DNA of 64,000 nucleotides, taken from Ceratothoa steindachneri (taxonomy: Eukaryota; Arthropoda; Malacostraca; Isopoda; Cymothoidae). This document shows, piece after piece, positions 12,054 through 27,000 of this stretch (position 1 is the first letter of the stretch; every line of letters starts with the position of its first letter). Both the position numbers and the translations under genes were made by a program. A model generated the notes under the pieces. It was given only the letters and a program-made list of their open reading frames with translations, searched no databases and was not told where the DNA came from. The stretch is taken from NCBI GenBank assembly GCA_963969495.1, contig OZ018326.1, positions 181,885,653 to 181,949,652 of the forward strand, read 5' to 3'.

Positions 12054-15000
12054 CTAATATGAAACAGTGATTCCAAATTATGTGATAATTGGACCTACTC
12101 GATCCCCAAAACTATTGATGGTATACCGATATTAGATAGTCATATGTCAGCAGTAGAATAACTACTTCTCCCTGTTATTATTTCAAACTTGTGTTACCTG
12201 TTTTCCTTTGAACTCAATTTGAAAGTTCTTGGCCGACTCTTGCGTTACTCTTCCTCCAAAGTCCAGTTGATAGACCTGCGAATTCTCATTCCAGAGAGGC
12301 GCCTTATTGTGCATCATAAACTGCCTATGGCGAAGCGTTGAAATTAGGTTAGTTGGTCCGGAAGCATTGGAATTTAATACTGATCCAAGGTTCTCTCGTC
12401 CTCGCGTTCTACGGAGCTACAAGAATTAGAAAAACATTAAAACAAGGATTAAAAGCATATATATGGACTCCAATATTATACATGCAGTGCACCTCAAAAT
12501 TTTCGCTTCCTAATAAAACCAGGTCAAAAGACCTAAGTCGCGTGCTCTCAACTATTTCAATAATTTTGAAAAAAAATTAAAAAACCTATTATCAATTAAA
12601 AATAAAATCATATGACCTTTGACCTTCAAACCTTTCAAAAACTCATTGACAAGTAAAAGGTTAAAATCTGACCGACTCACCGGCAGACCGACATAGTAAA
12701 TTATAAAATCGCGTACACGCGACTAAAAATACAATGGGATTTTATTGTTATCCTATAAAAAAAAGCAAAAATAATTATGTTCTCAATAATTGGAGTTTTT
12801 AAGGTCCTGAATTTAAATAACTCTATAAAATAAGTTTAAGAAGAAGTATGTTGGATAAATATAAAGGTTTATTTTTTAATATTTTGAAGAATTTGGTTAA
12901 ACTTACAAAAGCACGTTCATTTTCAAGTATATTAATCTTTGTGCAAGAAAATAATACCTTATTTTTTAGTTGGTTCTTCTGAAATGTTTCAAGGTCTCTA
13001 TAATTACTAGAAGAGCAGAGAATCTCTGCATCACTTGAGCAATGAACGACTTCCTCATCGGAGCTCTCGACGGCGCTACGACGCTGTCGTCTTCTTGCCA
13101 GGAGGGGAGAATTCAAGAGGTGTTTTCTGTTCACGTTGCATCAGAAACGGCCGTAGAAGGGAAGCGGAAATCAAATAGGTAAAAAGAGAATGGTTACTGG
13201 TCATGAACAATAGTATGAATATGCCCGTTTTAAGGACAAGAGAAAAACTTGAGGTAGAAAAGATATAAAAGACGTAATAAGTCAACTGGTATTGATGGAT
13301 TAAGTGTAGAAATAAATGTCTTTATGGCTATTCGACCTCTCTACAATCAGGCAAGCGGCTCTTCAGAACATATCTTCGTCACTGGATGTGACCACAGTGA
13401 GGTATTCGAGTATGTGCCTCGTATTTTAATGAGGTTTTTAGGGTCAGGAAAAGATGATTAGTGTCATCTGGGTCTTGGATACATCTGTTGTATGTTAATG
13501 AAGATGCGGTGTGTGTTCTGTGTCTGAAATGGTGAAGTATAGAAAAATTGCGTGATCTTATATTTGCTTAAATTCCTTTGTGTGGCATGCATAAGGATTT
13601 CTTTGGTGTGTCTATTTGCGGAAGTGATTTATTTCGGGTGTTGCTTGGCGAGAGATTGCTTAATTCTTTGTGGGCGAGGAACTTTGAATTTGATGCTCGC
13701 AAATTTAATTACTTCTGTCGAATTAAATCTTTCCGTTTTTTCTGTTTTGCTTCTGTATTTAATATTTACTAACGCAAATTCTTTCTTTTGAAAAGTGTTG
13801 ACATAGCTTCATTACGAAGAACAAACTATTTAAATCATCGAGATGATTTATGTTTATTTTTTGCGGAGGGTTACGTTAATTGAACAGAGAAAAAATAGTG
13901 CTGTTATTTTTGAAAAGAGCTTATTTTTTCTATTTCAAAGAACAACTAAGTAACCAAGATAAACCCCAGGCTCCTCATATTGTGGGGGCAACGTATACTG
14001 AGCATCTGCGATAATGGAGAAGCGGAAAACAGCGATGCATGAAATTAGTGTACCAATTGTATGGAAAAAATAGAGAAACCGCAGTGATGAATCTTACTAA
14101 TATTTGGTTAATATAAAGGGCAGCAATGGCCTTAACCGGAGCAAAAGGCCGTATTCTTAAATTGAATCATCTAAAGTGTATTTTGCACTTTCAAATGAGA
14201 TACATGTCACATCATTCAGCCATCTTGTAGAGTTCCCTCAAGGATGAATCAGCTACTGTGAAAGAAAGCATATATGGGTGGAGTACCAACATCAGTTGCA
14301 GAAAATTTTATTTAACACACATTGAAAGACCTGACAAGGAATTTGTCTGTATAATAAATCATCAAATTTGTTAGTTTCAAGGCTGGTAGAAAAAAATACT
14401 GATAAAGGAAGCCAAATTCACGTTATCTCACGACAGAGAAAAGTAATTACTTCTCTTCTGCTCAAAAGAAAACGATTTTGCTTTTTGCAAACATGTTTGA
14501 GATTCACTCTTCAAAATGGGCATATTGGAATACACATCAAGTGAATAGCCGTTGTTCACAGATAGCTTTAAATGGAGCCAAAAATATTTTCTACACATTG
14601 TAAACTTATACAGATCAATAGAATTGGTCAAAGAGTCAATATGAGTTACAAAACCGGGACAGTAACCCTAGTCATAGAAAAGGTATCATAATGAGAACAC
14701 CAATTCATGAGCTGTGCACCCCAAGTATTTTGGCCTTATAAGCTTCTGGAGCATTAGAACAATGTCTAATAAGGCGTGGGCATCTGAAGCAAATCATGGT
14801 AGTTTGAAGAAAAATATCACTAAAAAAATTTGGTTGACAGAGAAAAGATCATATTGTTACCATAAACATTTAACTAGTTTTAATATTTTAACAATATATA
14901 AAGGTTTTAAACAGATATAGAATGTGTTTTGGCTACATATGTTGAAAGTTTCCTGCGCTGATCATGGGAAAACTAAAGCTAGGTATTTCGATGGATTGAA

Positions 15001-18000
15001 AATCCTGGAGCTCATGAAATGCCCGCGTTTCTAAGATCAATGGCCAACATTGAAGCATCTGGTTTGTCATTGTTCATATTGGCTGTGAAGAATTTCCGAG
15101 TAAAAATATAAGAACGCCAACTATGTTAAACTCGTGGATAATATCCTCTCTTCTTTTTATAAGCTTTGCTGTAATATTGAGCAATAAACTGCATTAATTT
15201 CTATAATCCTATGAATCGTTTCCAAGAAAATTACACTGATCTAAGCGAGGAAAAGGGGAAACTATTTAAAAACAGAACTAAGCACTAATGAAGGACGGTA
15301 CTGCAGACGATGGGATACTCAGATCTTATTGTAAGGAAACTAATACACGTGGTTTATGCGAGATGTGTCAGTGAAAGGATTTTTTGTTGTTTTTGTCATA
15401 AAATTGTTAGAATTCACTGATAATTTTCATACCTATGCTTCTTTTAAGTTATTACACTATTTTTCTAAAATTCATCATACTTTTGTATTTAAGTGACAAT
15501 AACAGTGATTCTCACTCTGTAATCTTTTAATATTATATACATATCCAAATGTTTGGTTGTACAACGTAGAGAAAAAGAAAGATTGATTGCAGCTAACACT
15601 TTCGATATCTTAATAACATTTTCAAACTCACATTGATTTGTGAAATAGAGAGACACTGTATTTATACAAAGTAATATTGTCCCTATAAGGTTAGATTTCT
15701 TTTTAGGATCTCTGATAAGTTTGATTTAAGTAAGAGAGATAGGATTAGATCTAAAGAAAACAAAGCGGGGCTAATATTTACATTTCTCTCTTTTGTGCTG
15801 GAGATTAGGAACGATTCAAAGATATTTCTGATAATAAAGTTATTAACATCCATTATGGTATCTACTTTTGACCAGTTAATCTGGTGACACATATTAAGCC
15901 TGTGGACGTTAAATCATTATTTTTATATCCCTTAGATACTGCAATTTGATGTTGCTTAATTTTTACAGAAGTTTAACATACATAGAATAAATTACAACCC
16001 AAACAAGGTATACTATATATTACATTATTATCGTTCCTTGGCTGTGTTTTATTAACATATTTTTTAATGTAGAATTGTATTTAAAGATACATTTATATCA
16101 AGTCGTTTTAACATTGGTACTATATACAAGAAATAATCATGGTAAAGTAAAAGTAATATGTTGTGTAAAGCTTCTGTTTTCCCTAACTTGCAGTTATAGA
16201 ATGTTTTTTTAGCTATATAGATGCAGTTTTCCAAAATTATTTCGGGTAACACAGATTGAAGGCAATCTCTTCAATTTTTGTCAATTCTCGGTCTATATAG
16301 TCAGTACTACATATTCTGAGTGCCATAAGATATATGGATAAAAATAATGATGTTTTAATATTGTTAGAATGACCGGAATAAAAAATGGACATAGGATAAG
16401 TTATTTGTCGGTTTTCTGAAAATAGAAAACTTAAACCTATCTGTTTTTCTAATTATTAGAACATCTAGGAAAGGAAGTCTATTATTTTCTTCTTTTTCTA
16501 AAGTAATTTAATTGACGGAACTAATGAATTAATAAATAAAACAAAACCATCGACGTCAAAATCTTCCTTTAGAATTCCCAGGACATCGTCTACATAGCGG
16601 TACCCCAAAATTTGAGTGGATCCAACCGGTGGAATCATCCTAGTTTTAAAATATTCTATATATATATTTGACAATAAGGAAGATAGGGGATTACCCATAG
16701 CCATGCCAAACACTTGTTCGTATAACTTGTCAGTGAAACTAAATTTACCTTTTTATATGAGTTGAATGATCGAGTTAGACGGTAAAGGCAAATCATAAGA
16801 GTTTAGAATACCAGCTACACTTTTTGTGATATATCTTTGATTCATTCACTGATCACCCTTAATTTGCAAGAAATGACAGAAAAAATGCAGGTTTAACACG
16901 ACTAGATCTCATTGGAAGCTCCAGTCAAGAATATACTGCGTCAAATATTACTACACGACAGGCTCGTTCAAGAAAGTGCAGGACACTTTCGTGCATCAGT
17001 TCGAATGCGAAAAAGCCTCCTCCAAGAGCAGAATTCAGGACTGAGTGGACCATTCCAAGAACTATGGGAGAGTAGAAAACCTAAATGTAACCAGCGACAA
17101 CCGCTCAAACCATTCAAGATGCCCCAGGAAGCGTAGAGCTGAGCTGACGAGAGCGTAACAGAGTCAGTTCAGCAGAGTCCAAAACGCCCTGTTCGCAAGC
17201 GAGTCAGTTCCTTGGTATATCCAGGAAAACTTGCAGAAGAGTGCTAGTAATGGAGGTAAAGGCCTACCCATACAGAATACAGAAGAAGCAGACCATTAGA
17301 GCTGCAGAGAAAAAGCAGAGAAAGCTACGGTAGTCAGGATACTGGAGAAGATTCAGGAGACCCCAACTCTCCTTAACCTCCTTTGGACCTCAGATGAAGC
17401 TTACTTCCATCTTAAAGGAAAGGTAAAACCGAAGAAAAATGACTTATAGGGGACCTCCGGGCCAAATGAAGTAGCTCCTAAGCGCCTACACTCCCGATAA
17501 GTGCACGGTATGGACTGCAATCTCGGCCAGAGGCATCAATGGAACTTTCTTATTCGAGGAATCTGGCGCGACAGTGACAGTCACCAAGGAGCGTTATGTT
17601 GAGGTCCTCTAAACCATCAAGAGGGAGATGCAGAACCTGTTCCCGTCGCTTATAGGGAAGTTCTGGTTCCAGAAAGATAGAGCACGCTCTCACACCTCAA
17701 ACCTGTCCCGAGATTGGCTGAAAGAGAACTTTGGTGGCCGTGTGATCAGTCTCAAGACAGTTTGAGTGGGCACCTCAGAGCCAAGACCTTAGCCACCCAG
17801 ATTTATTTCTCTGGGGCTATCTTAAATACAAAGTAACACAGGGAGACCCAAGACCATCAAGAAAGTCATCAGGGAGGAGATCAGGGCCATTAGTAAATCA
17901 GTTTGTAAGGATGTCATGGACAACTTTGTGTTGCGCCTCAAGAAATGCACAGAGCTAAATGGATGTTATCTCGAACACCTGCTCTAGAATAAAGAAGAAA

Positions 18001-21000
18001 AGTCCAAAGACTCTCATGTTTTTATATGATGTTTTTAAACACAATAAACTAATTATCACCAAAGTTTCATTGAATCTTTGAAAAAAATTAAGAAATAAGG
18101 CTTATCGAAAATTGGAGCTCGTTTTTTGGGGTTCACTCTGTTTTAGACCCTGTTTGTTTTCTTTAGATCGAGTCCTGTCTTTATTCTTCAAATCAAACAT
18201 ATCAGAGGTCCTAAAAAAATCTCACCTCATAGAGAAAAAATTGCTTTGTATAAATTGGATGTTTTTCTATTTCATAAACTATTGTGAGTTTGAAAATCTA
18301 ATTAAGATAACGAAAGTACTAGCTCCAATCAATCTTTCTTTTTTCCTACGTGGTACAAACAAATATGTATACCGATTCACTTGTTACCTCTCGTGATTTT
18401 TACTCATATATGAATATATATGCATCTTGATAAGCCAACCTGATGTAGAAAAAAATCCATTTTTAGAATCAGTGACCTCAATTAAGTCCGATTTTGTAAT
18501 TTAGTGCCAAATTGAATATTAATATTTAAACGAATGAATTATAGATTTTAAAAATAGATATTGGTTTTCTGTTCAGATGAAGAAATTTGTTTTATTATAC
18601 TTTCTACACTTGTTGCGATAGACATAACTGAAGTTCCACGCATAGGTCAGATAGGTGCAAAATTCATTACTAAAAATGTCTTTTCAAAAAGTTCTTCGTC
18701 GTGGAAGATGGATAACTGAAAATTGGAAGGGGAAACAAATATTCTTTTGCAAAGTTGCCTGGATGCTAACCTTTCATACTGTTGATGAAAAGGAGGTAAA
18801 TCATTTCTGATAGTAATAAAAGGGCGTCCGCAAGTATAATTAAGTGGATGCATGGGGACATCAATTATTAAATATAATTAAATTAATTATTTTTACATTT
18901 TTCGACATAGTATTATCTTTCATTTCGCATGAAGTTTTTGGCTTTTCTTAAAATATCTTTCACCTTTGAAAGGGGTTATGAAAAACCACGTAATTTTATA
19001 TTGCTACTACCATCTTATATACCTAATTGGCGACGAAGACTGGTGTCTCCGATGTTTTCTACTGTTGGATGGAGTCGGCGGAGTACTTTTTGAGGCATGA
19101 GTTGGAGAAATGGATGGAGTACTTGAAGTTTGGTTCCGACGGGAAACTTCAGGCGATGGGACGTGTTTGGGCGTAGGTGGTGGGTGTGGATGGGCGGAAG
19201 AGTTCAAATACTCACGTTGGAGGGACAAAAGTCTTTCTCCTAAAACGGCCTCCTGTAAATATGTATATTCCGAATGAATTTACTCATTAAAACAGTTTTA
19301 ATAACATTTAGAATCATTCTTAAACACAAAATTAATAGTAAACTTCAAGCGAAGGTGCCTTTTCTATATATTTTGCCTTAAGTATATTTATACGAATTCA
19401 AGTTGTTTAAAGTTCTCACACAAAAGCGACATTATTTGTAAAATACAGCTACAGTTTAACTCTTTGATTATGGTGAACAATTATTTAGACGTTGATAAAT
19501 ATAAGATTATTGCAGTGTTAAGAAATATTGAATTTAGTCCTATGTAGAGTTAAAAGAATGGTATGTTGATGACATGAACATTGTCGTAAACTTGCCTTGA
19601 GGCCTCGTAGGAAGCGATTTTCAATGGTGCGAGGTGCAACTTGCAGTGTACCACCTCCAAAATGGTGCGATTGAGGCTGGCTGAGTGGTATATCTACAGA
19701 CGTTGTAGTACAGTGAGTCGGAGTGATGTTCCCTTCCTCGCAAGAAGAAGGGATCATATTGTTGTTGATTGCATGGTGCAAGAGGTGAGATCGTGTAGGG
19801 GTGCTAGGAATGCTGTAATGCTTAGAATGTTTATTCTTATTGTTTTGCGGACTCTTGATAAGAGAATTATGGCTTTCCTTTGGGTGGAAAGATGATGATC
19901 CAAAGGAGGTGGCGTATATATTAATATTCTCGTAAATGTGATTAGAATGGAGGGGATTCCGGATGACGTGAATCCGTGATGGACTGCTATGGAGCGAGTT
20001 CATATATTTTGTTTGGTCGTAGTTGATTGTTGTAGAGGATGTCTGGAAATTAGAAGGCGGTGTCTCAGTGAGAAGGAGGTTTTTGCAATTTAGCATGAGC
20101 AGAGATGAATCCAGACTGTGACTTTTAGCAAAGTCGATGAATCGAGGCCTTTCAACCTCTGCAACTGCATGCCGCTGTTTGAAGAGAGGCGGGAGAGATT
20201 TAGTTTTTTATTTTCTTCGCGTAGGAGATCATAAACAGATTTCTTGATAGGATAGGTAAGAGAGAGCTGCTATGACAGAAAAGGCTATATATAGCTTCTA
20301 TTAGAGAAGAGTTTGAATAGTATTTCCCTGGCAGAAGGGTTCAAGGAGGGGTTCCATGATAGAAGACGTAATAAGCAGGAGTCATGAAATAAGAGGTCAT
20401 AGACAGTTGCCACGACAGCAAAGTACATAGACAGTCTCATGGAGAGAGTTGGTCATAGAAGGTTGCCACGGCAGAAGAGATCAGAGAGTTTTCTTCACAG
20501 ATTTGGTAAGAGACAGTTGACATAACAGAAGAATAGCTCATTATTTCTATGTCAGAGGATGTTATAGACAGTTGCCATGGCAGAAGAGCTCAAAGGCAGC
20601 TTTCTTGACAGAGAAGTTCATAGAGAGGGAATTGTGAAAAAGTTTGGATAATTCTGGTCTGGTGCAAAAAAAAGAAGAAAACATGCTTCTGAAAAGTCTG
20701 GAGTTATATTAACAATGCAGCGGTGACATTTTATCTATTATTATTATTATTATAATGGATTTACAAATTGCTTAAGTTATGGCATAGCTGAGAGGAAACA
20801 CCTTATTCAATTTTAGCTTAGTTAAGCCACATATTTTATTGATAGTCGCCAGATGGAGTCCGATTTAGACCGAATTCAAGGCGGTTGACCTAAGCTACTG
20901 CTTTCGAAGGTACTAATTTATTTGAACGGTTTTCTTAACTATTTAATCTCTGTGCTCTTTCATTTCAACGCTTTTCTGTTCTTTTATAAAAGATCCTCAT

Positions 21001-24000
21001 TCATATTTTGGTTTATTATTTTTCGTATTCTTTTATTAGATTTTTTAAATATTGATTCTCTCGTTCTTTAAAAAGAAACATGTTCACCATTTATACAGAG
21101 TCAATTTGATTTGTTTTTTCAATAAGTGAAGACTTGAGTTAAAGGTAATGGAGAACAACGATATCGAGAGATGACGTCCAATAGGCTTCTATTTCGTAGG
21201 TGATAAAGGAAAGAAGATAAAAGGAATGAAGACGAATGGGATCAAGACAAAAGGAAGGAAGTTTAGGGGAAGGAAGACAAAGAGAAAGACGACAAATGGA
21301 ATGAAGATAAATGAATGTTGACAAATAGAATGAATACAAAGTGAAGAAAGAAAAAGGAATGAACACAAAGGAAATTACGTAAAGAAAATGAAGATAGAAG
21401 AAATGAAGACAAAATAAAGGAAGACAAAAGGAATGGAAACAAAATTAATGAAGAGAAAGTGAAAGAAGATAAAAACAATGAAGCAACATGGAATGAAGAT
21501 AGAGTGAAGGAAGAGAAAGAGATATAAAAAGAGAATGACTACAAAGTGGAGGAAGAAAAGGGGAAGAAATACAAAATGAAGGAAGAGTAAAGGAAGAGAG
21601 ACAAAGGGAATGAAGATAAATAGATCAATTTATTTTGAAAACAGAAAAAGAACTAAATGATGGCTTCGAATAATTTGTGATCCCATTTAATAATACGATA
21701 TTCTTTTATCTTCGAATGGAAGGTAATAATAATGATACTAATAATTTTATTCCACTACAGTTCTTTCTCGAATGTTCCACTACCTTCTTGCAATCCTTGA
21801 GAGATAACGATCTCCTGAAGGCAAGGAAGGCTTCAATGCTGGTGAGCTGATGGAAGTGTTGAGAGAGAGGTGGAGGTTGGGTTGAGTGGACGGCCTCGAA
21901 GTTGATCAGATGCCCTACGCTTTTACTCCTTGCCCTTTGAGAACGATTCAAGGGTCGCATTTTGGAAGGAGAGGGAGTGTAGGATCGCTCCTCGGAGTCT
22001 CCACTCTCGTCATCGATGTAGCGAATGATGTCGCTGCGAATGGTGCTACTCTGGGGATTGATCACAGGGTCATGGCACCCCTGAAACAAAGGAGGATTTA
22101 GATTGTCAGGCCAAATCAGTCATTCAATAAAAAAAAACTTTCCCACCAGACATTTCGAAGAAGAAACCCTTCTATTTTCGCTTCGAATAATTGTAATATT
22201 TCACGAACAAGTACAGTACATTCAAGACCAAAGGTTTTGAAACTACTATATTTTCCATATAAGAAAATGAAATGAACCAATCAAATTTTGCATTTGGTTT
22301 TTGTATTTTTATTATAATTTACAGGTGAATTATAAAAAATTAGAGAATAAATCAATATTATTAATAAATACAGTCAATTAATGCGCGCCGTCAATATTTA
22401 TAATGATGTCCCTTGTTCTACAGGAGTGCTTCAATTTGTTTTGGCACGATGGAGACCAAATTTATGATGATATCTTTACTCAAATTGCTTCAGTTATGTT
22501 TACTAAGCACCAGAAACTGCTCACAACTATATTTGATGTTCCTATTTTTGCTTTGTGACAATGTACATCATCAAGGTTAAAATAGTTATCATCTCCAAAT
22601 TGGCCCTAAACTGTCGAGATAAGGTGCTGATGAGGCACGTTTTGGTACCATTTTAAGTTCATGGCAGTGTTCTTGGGCAAAAATGTTAGTGTTTCAGCTC
22701 CCGTAGATGAGAAGCAGCCCCAGACTTGTAGAGTATCGGGATGCTTCCCTGGGACACAGGACTCGCGGAAGTGCTCCCCTTTTCTCTTCCTAACGAAGGA
22801 TCTTCATAGAAAAGTGTAGTCTATCAGTAAGGTCCTTCTTGGTGAGATTAGGCTGTTTCGCGTCCTTTTTCGACTTAAGACCTTAGTCTAAAGGTCTCCA
22901 CTACATTCTGCGTGCTCAAGTATTTACTTCTTTCCAATCGTGAACAAGCTTTCAACTAGAGGCATCCCGATCCTTGAAGCTCTTACGCGTCCATAAGACA
23001 TCTTCACAGGAATGTAACTAGTCATTTTGAAGTCAATAATGATCCTATAGATGGTGCTTCATGATGCAATACCATTAGCGACTATTTTTTAGAGGCTGAC
23101 TTTTTAATAAGCTTGCAATAATTTAAATATTAGAATACTCATTCCTATTGGGTAAATTTAAAAAAATAACTAAAGAAGTGAAAATAAATATTTCTCTCAA
23201 ATATTTTGCCCCTAACTGTTTATGAGAACAGAAAAAAGGGGAAATCAAGCAATGCAGTTGATGATAGTTCCATGGGGATGTGGTAAACGAGGTCAAGGTC
23301 GCTCCAACTGGCTATAAGTAGAAGGACTAAGCTTTTGCTTGAGCATGCACCCAAACCAGATCCCTCGTGACGTCACCTGTCAAATCGACAGGCAGGTCGA
23401 CGAACGCCATCTATTGAGGAAACAACCAACTACTCGAGCTTGGCGGCTCCGGAACAAAATCTCCGAAGATAGTCTAACTGGTCTCGGGTATTTAATCTCC
23501 ATTACCTTATGTGAGTAAAGAATAATCCTGTTCTTTATGTCCCCGTGCATAATAATTTGCTTATTGGATGTCTGGCCAATGACAAAGATATTAACTTAAA
23601 ATTGTTCCCCCCCCCGTAAAATTCTATCTCGAATTGAGCTTCGAGAGCTCGCCCAGCAATCCCATTTTCTTTTTTTTTAAGTGTATTAGATCTGTATTTT
23701 TTATGTTATTTAGTGAGAGGGCTTATGTTCATTAAAGTATATTTTTTTAGTCAAAGCACTGTTTTAATTATCGTCAAACGAGTTAAAGTCCTAATATTGA
23801 TAAAGTCAAAAGAGAAACCCCTTTTATTCATTCCCTAGAATAAAAACAAAGATTAGCACTCTTAGAGAACGATCCTCAAGCGATCACTGAGGCACAAACC
23901 TACGCCTTAAGTCCAAGTTTATTTGGTTTATTAAAAATTAATAAAACAAATAAATATATATATATATATATATATTTTTATATATATAATCTCGGCTAAC

Positions 24001-27000
24001 CTACGACAATGAGATTATATGAAAGGCTTTAAATTTTTTCAAAGTAAGGTAGAAAATGCAAATCTTATTAAAAAAACAACCTTTAGAATGTTGTAAATTA
24101 GTATATGTTTTAAAGAAACCTTTTAAAACCTTTTAAATTTAATGATAAATTTCTGGAATTTAGTAGAATTTTATGCCGTTACCAAGAATAATTCAGAATT
24201 TGCCATAACATGCCCCTGAAAACTTCTAGAACCCTATGGAATATTATGAAATATTACTATATTTCAACGGAAGTATTTATACATAGATTTACAGAAGTGC
24301 TATAATTTCAGCCCTTAGCTACCATAGCGAACACATCAGAAAAGAAATGGCATTAAGAGGCTGCAAATATTCTCTAGATGGATTTTGTGATATCTCCAGA
24401 CAGTTCATCAAAACGAAGGCAAAAACGTCCAGTGTGACAGAATCTAAGAGGATGTGTGAAGCCTACTTACAAAGCATACTTTGGCATGCCAGTGGGGGAC
24501 CAAGACGAACCATGGGCACCTCATTTTGCTTGTGAACTTTGCAAAAAAACCTTTGGAAGGCAAGAACATTATTTTTTTTAAATGTCACGAGTATTTAAGT
24601 ATTATGTTTGTTCGTTAGCCAAAAGAGTAATAAAGTATATATTTTGTACTTTTACTGGATGGTATAGAGGGGAAAAAAGAGCCATGAAATTTTATATTCC
24701 CATGATTTGGCGTAAACCCACTGACCATTTAAGCATCTGCTACTTTTACATGGTGGACCCTGCCAAACTTCGAAGTGGCAAAAATGGAGATATTTCCTAT
24801 CCTGATCTTTCATCGTCTATTGCATCAGTTATACACAGTGCTGATTTTTGCTGATTTTCCTGTATCTACTCCTCCAAAAGGAATAAGCCGCCCTCAGCAA
24901 AAAGAAAAAATTTAGAAGCTGAAAAGATCAGCAAAGATGTAGACTAGAGTGTCACATGACTGTTGAGAGAAATCTATACTATCAAAACCATAGAGACCTC
25001 AATGACCTTATCGGATATCATTGCTTGTCAATGTCAAATACTGACTGAGCTTTTGATTTACATGCAGAAAGAGTGGGATTTGCTGGATAAAAATGTACAA
25101 GTGGCAATCCAAATGAAACGTCATAAACATTTATTGAGATTCTTTACTTATGAAGTTGAGCTATGCTAGTGTAATGATGTATCTGATCTGAGTGATACAA
25201 GTAAAATTTCATGTAATCCAGATGAATGGTCCATTTGTCATTGCCAAGTCCGCAAGTAGTATTAAATACATATTTTCCAATTGAAATTAGCTTACATCTC
25301 TTCTTATGGCTCATTCAGTATATCTCAAGGAGGACTATAAGAGTGTCAAGCTCCTACTACATGAATGGAGACTTCCTGGAGTTTTGCCAAGTTTTATGTC
25401 ATCTCTGTCTTTAGGACAGTAGAAATACCACAACACAATACCTCAGGGAGCACTGGCTACAAAGAAATGAGTTCTTTATTGTGGGTCATAAATGTCAAGC
25501 AAAAGAAAATGATAGACCCCCAAATGATTTTGTTCCCTCAAAAGCATTTAAAACTAAGTCTCGTGAAGCAGTTTGTTAGAGTTCGTAAGAAAGAATCTGC
25601 AGCATTCAAATCTCTTCAAAATTTCTATGACAAACTCTCTTAGAAAACGATGAAAGCTGATGTCTTTTTTGGACCACAAATCAGGAAAATCATACTGTTC
25701 AGAATTCCCTCTAAAGCTTACTAAAAAAAAGGAGCTCGGAAGAGGTTTTGTGTCAGAGCCTTTGTGAGTAACCACAAAGGTTATAATTGTTTAGAACTAG
25801 TTGAGAACTTAGTGAAATCCTCTGACCAAATGGGTTGCAACATGTTCCTGCAGGTGTTCATCTTTGATGCTCATCATAACTAGTTAAAAAAGATATGGAA
25901 ACATTTTCAGAGGAACAAGAAGAGCGCTTCCATCTAATATACTGAAGTTTGGACTTAGATACCAAGAAGTATACAACAAACACATGCTGGGAGACTGCAT
26001 TTGCGGAGCGTACGGGGAAGTGATTTACCTTACAAACGAAAATCGAGGAAAACTGTTCAATTCTAACTTTTACTTGTTTTTATATACTTCTTGTGAACGT
26101 TTGAATAAATTTGTTTGAATTTAATTTTAATTTTGCTTTTTACCGCTGCAATGGATGAAAAAACCGTTATTTAGCTATTTTTAGTAAATATTTCATCATA
26201 CAAGCTATAAAAGCATAGTGTAAACAAATAATCACGATTTTCTATTGTTTTGCAATAAAACGAGTTGGAAAATATCACTTATTGGCAAAGAACAAAAATT
26301 TGTGTTACATAGGGATTCAATAAAATAATGATGGTATTGTTCTCCTTTTCCCCAAACCATTGATGATGTTCAGTGGGATATAATAAATCCTTAATTATAC
26401 CTGTAGCAAATTTCAATTTCCTATGTGTGGTCGTTTGTCATAACCCTTCCGTATCCTTGTATCCAATTCATTTCTCACAATTGAAAGGTATTTAAATTAT
26501 TTTGGCTATTAAATTCTTTAATGATTATTAAAAAACATATTTTATCTATTTGAAATCATTTTCCAGCGTTTGAAGAGTTATTTTTAAATTTGAAATTCTT
26601 ACCAATTTGATTGTTATTATGTGTTAGGTGGACTAGCACTGACATAGCATATTGTACCGGATTTCCATTAACATAACTTTGTAACCCGTATTTAACGAAT
26701 GGTTCTTTTATCAATAATCCACCATGCATCATTTAGTGTTATGAAAGTTTACTATATCAATCCCTGTCGCTCGGATAGTATAATGAAGCATATCCTTTCT
26801 TTCTCAACTTCTTCCCTACTAACTTCACATAAATATAGCAAATTATGCAGGTTTACCAATCTTCAAGTGGTAAACAATAGACTTTCATAATTACATCCTA
26901 CTTTCATTTACTTCTCAAAAGACTTAGGGGATGGAATAACCAACCAACTGCTCACATGTAGTTACACAAGTCTAGAAAACACTTCATTTACCTAAAGTTC

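Noticed and set aside
13960..14930. Stretch suspected to be a pogo/Tigger-like remnant
   Set aside because: No clear HTH or DDE motif could be read in any frame.
19641..19895. + strand ORF of 84 codons
   Set aside because: Shadow of TULP4 exon k.
21139..21478. - strand ORFs rich in LSSF/FILS
   Set aside because: Antisense reading of the purine-rich tandem repeat.
23250..23660. Possible solo LTR with TATA-like and polyadenylation-like motifs
   Set aside because: No convincing terminal dinucleotides, target duplication or neighbouring gag/pol.
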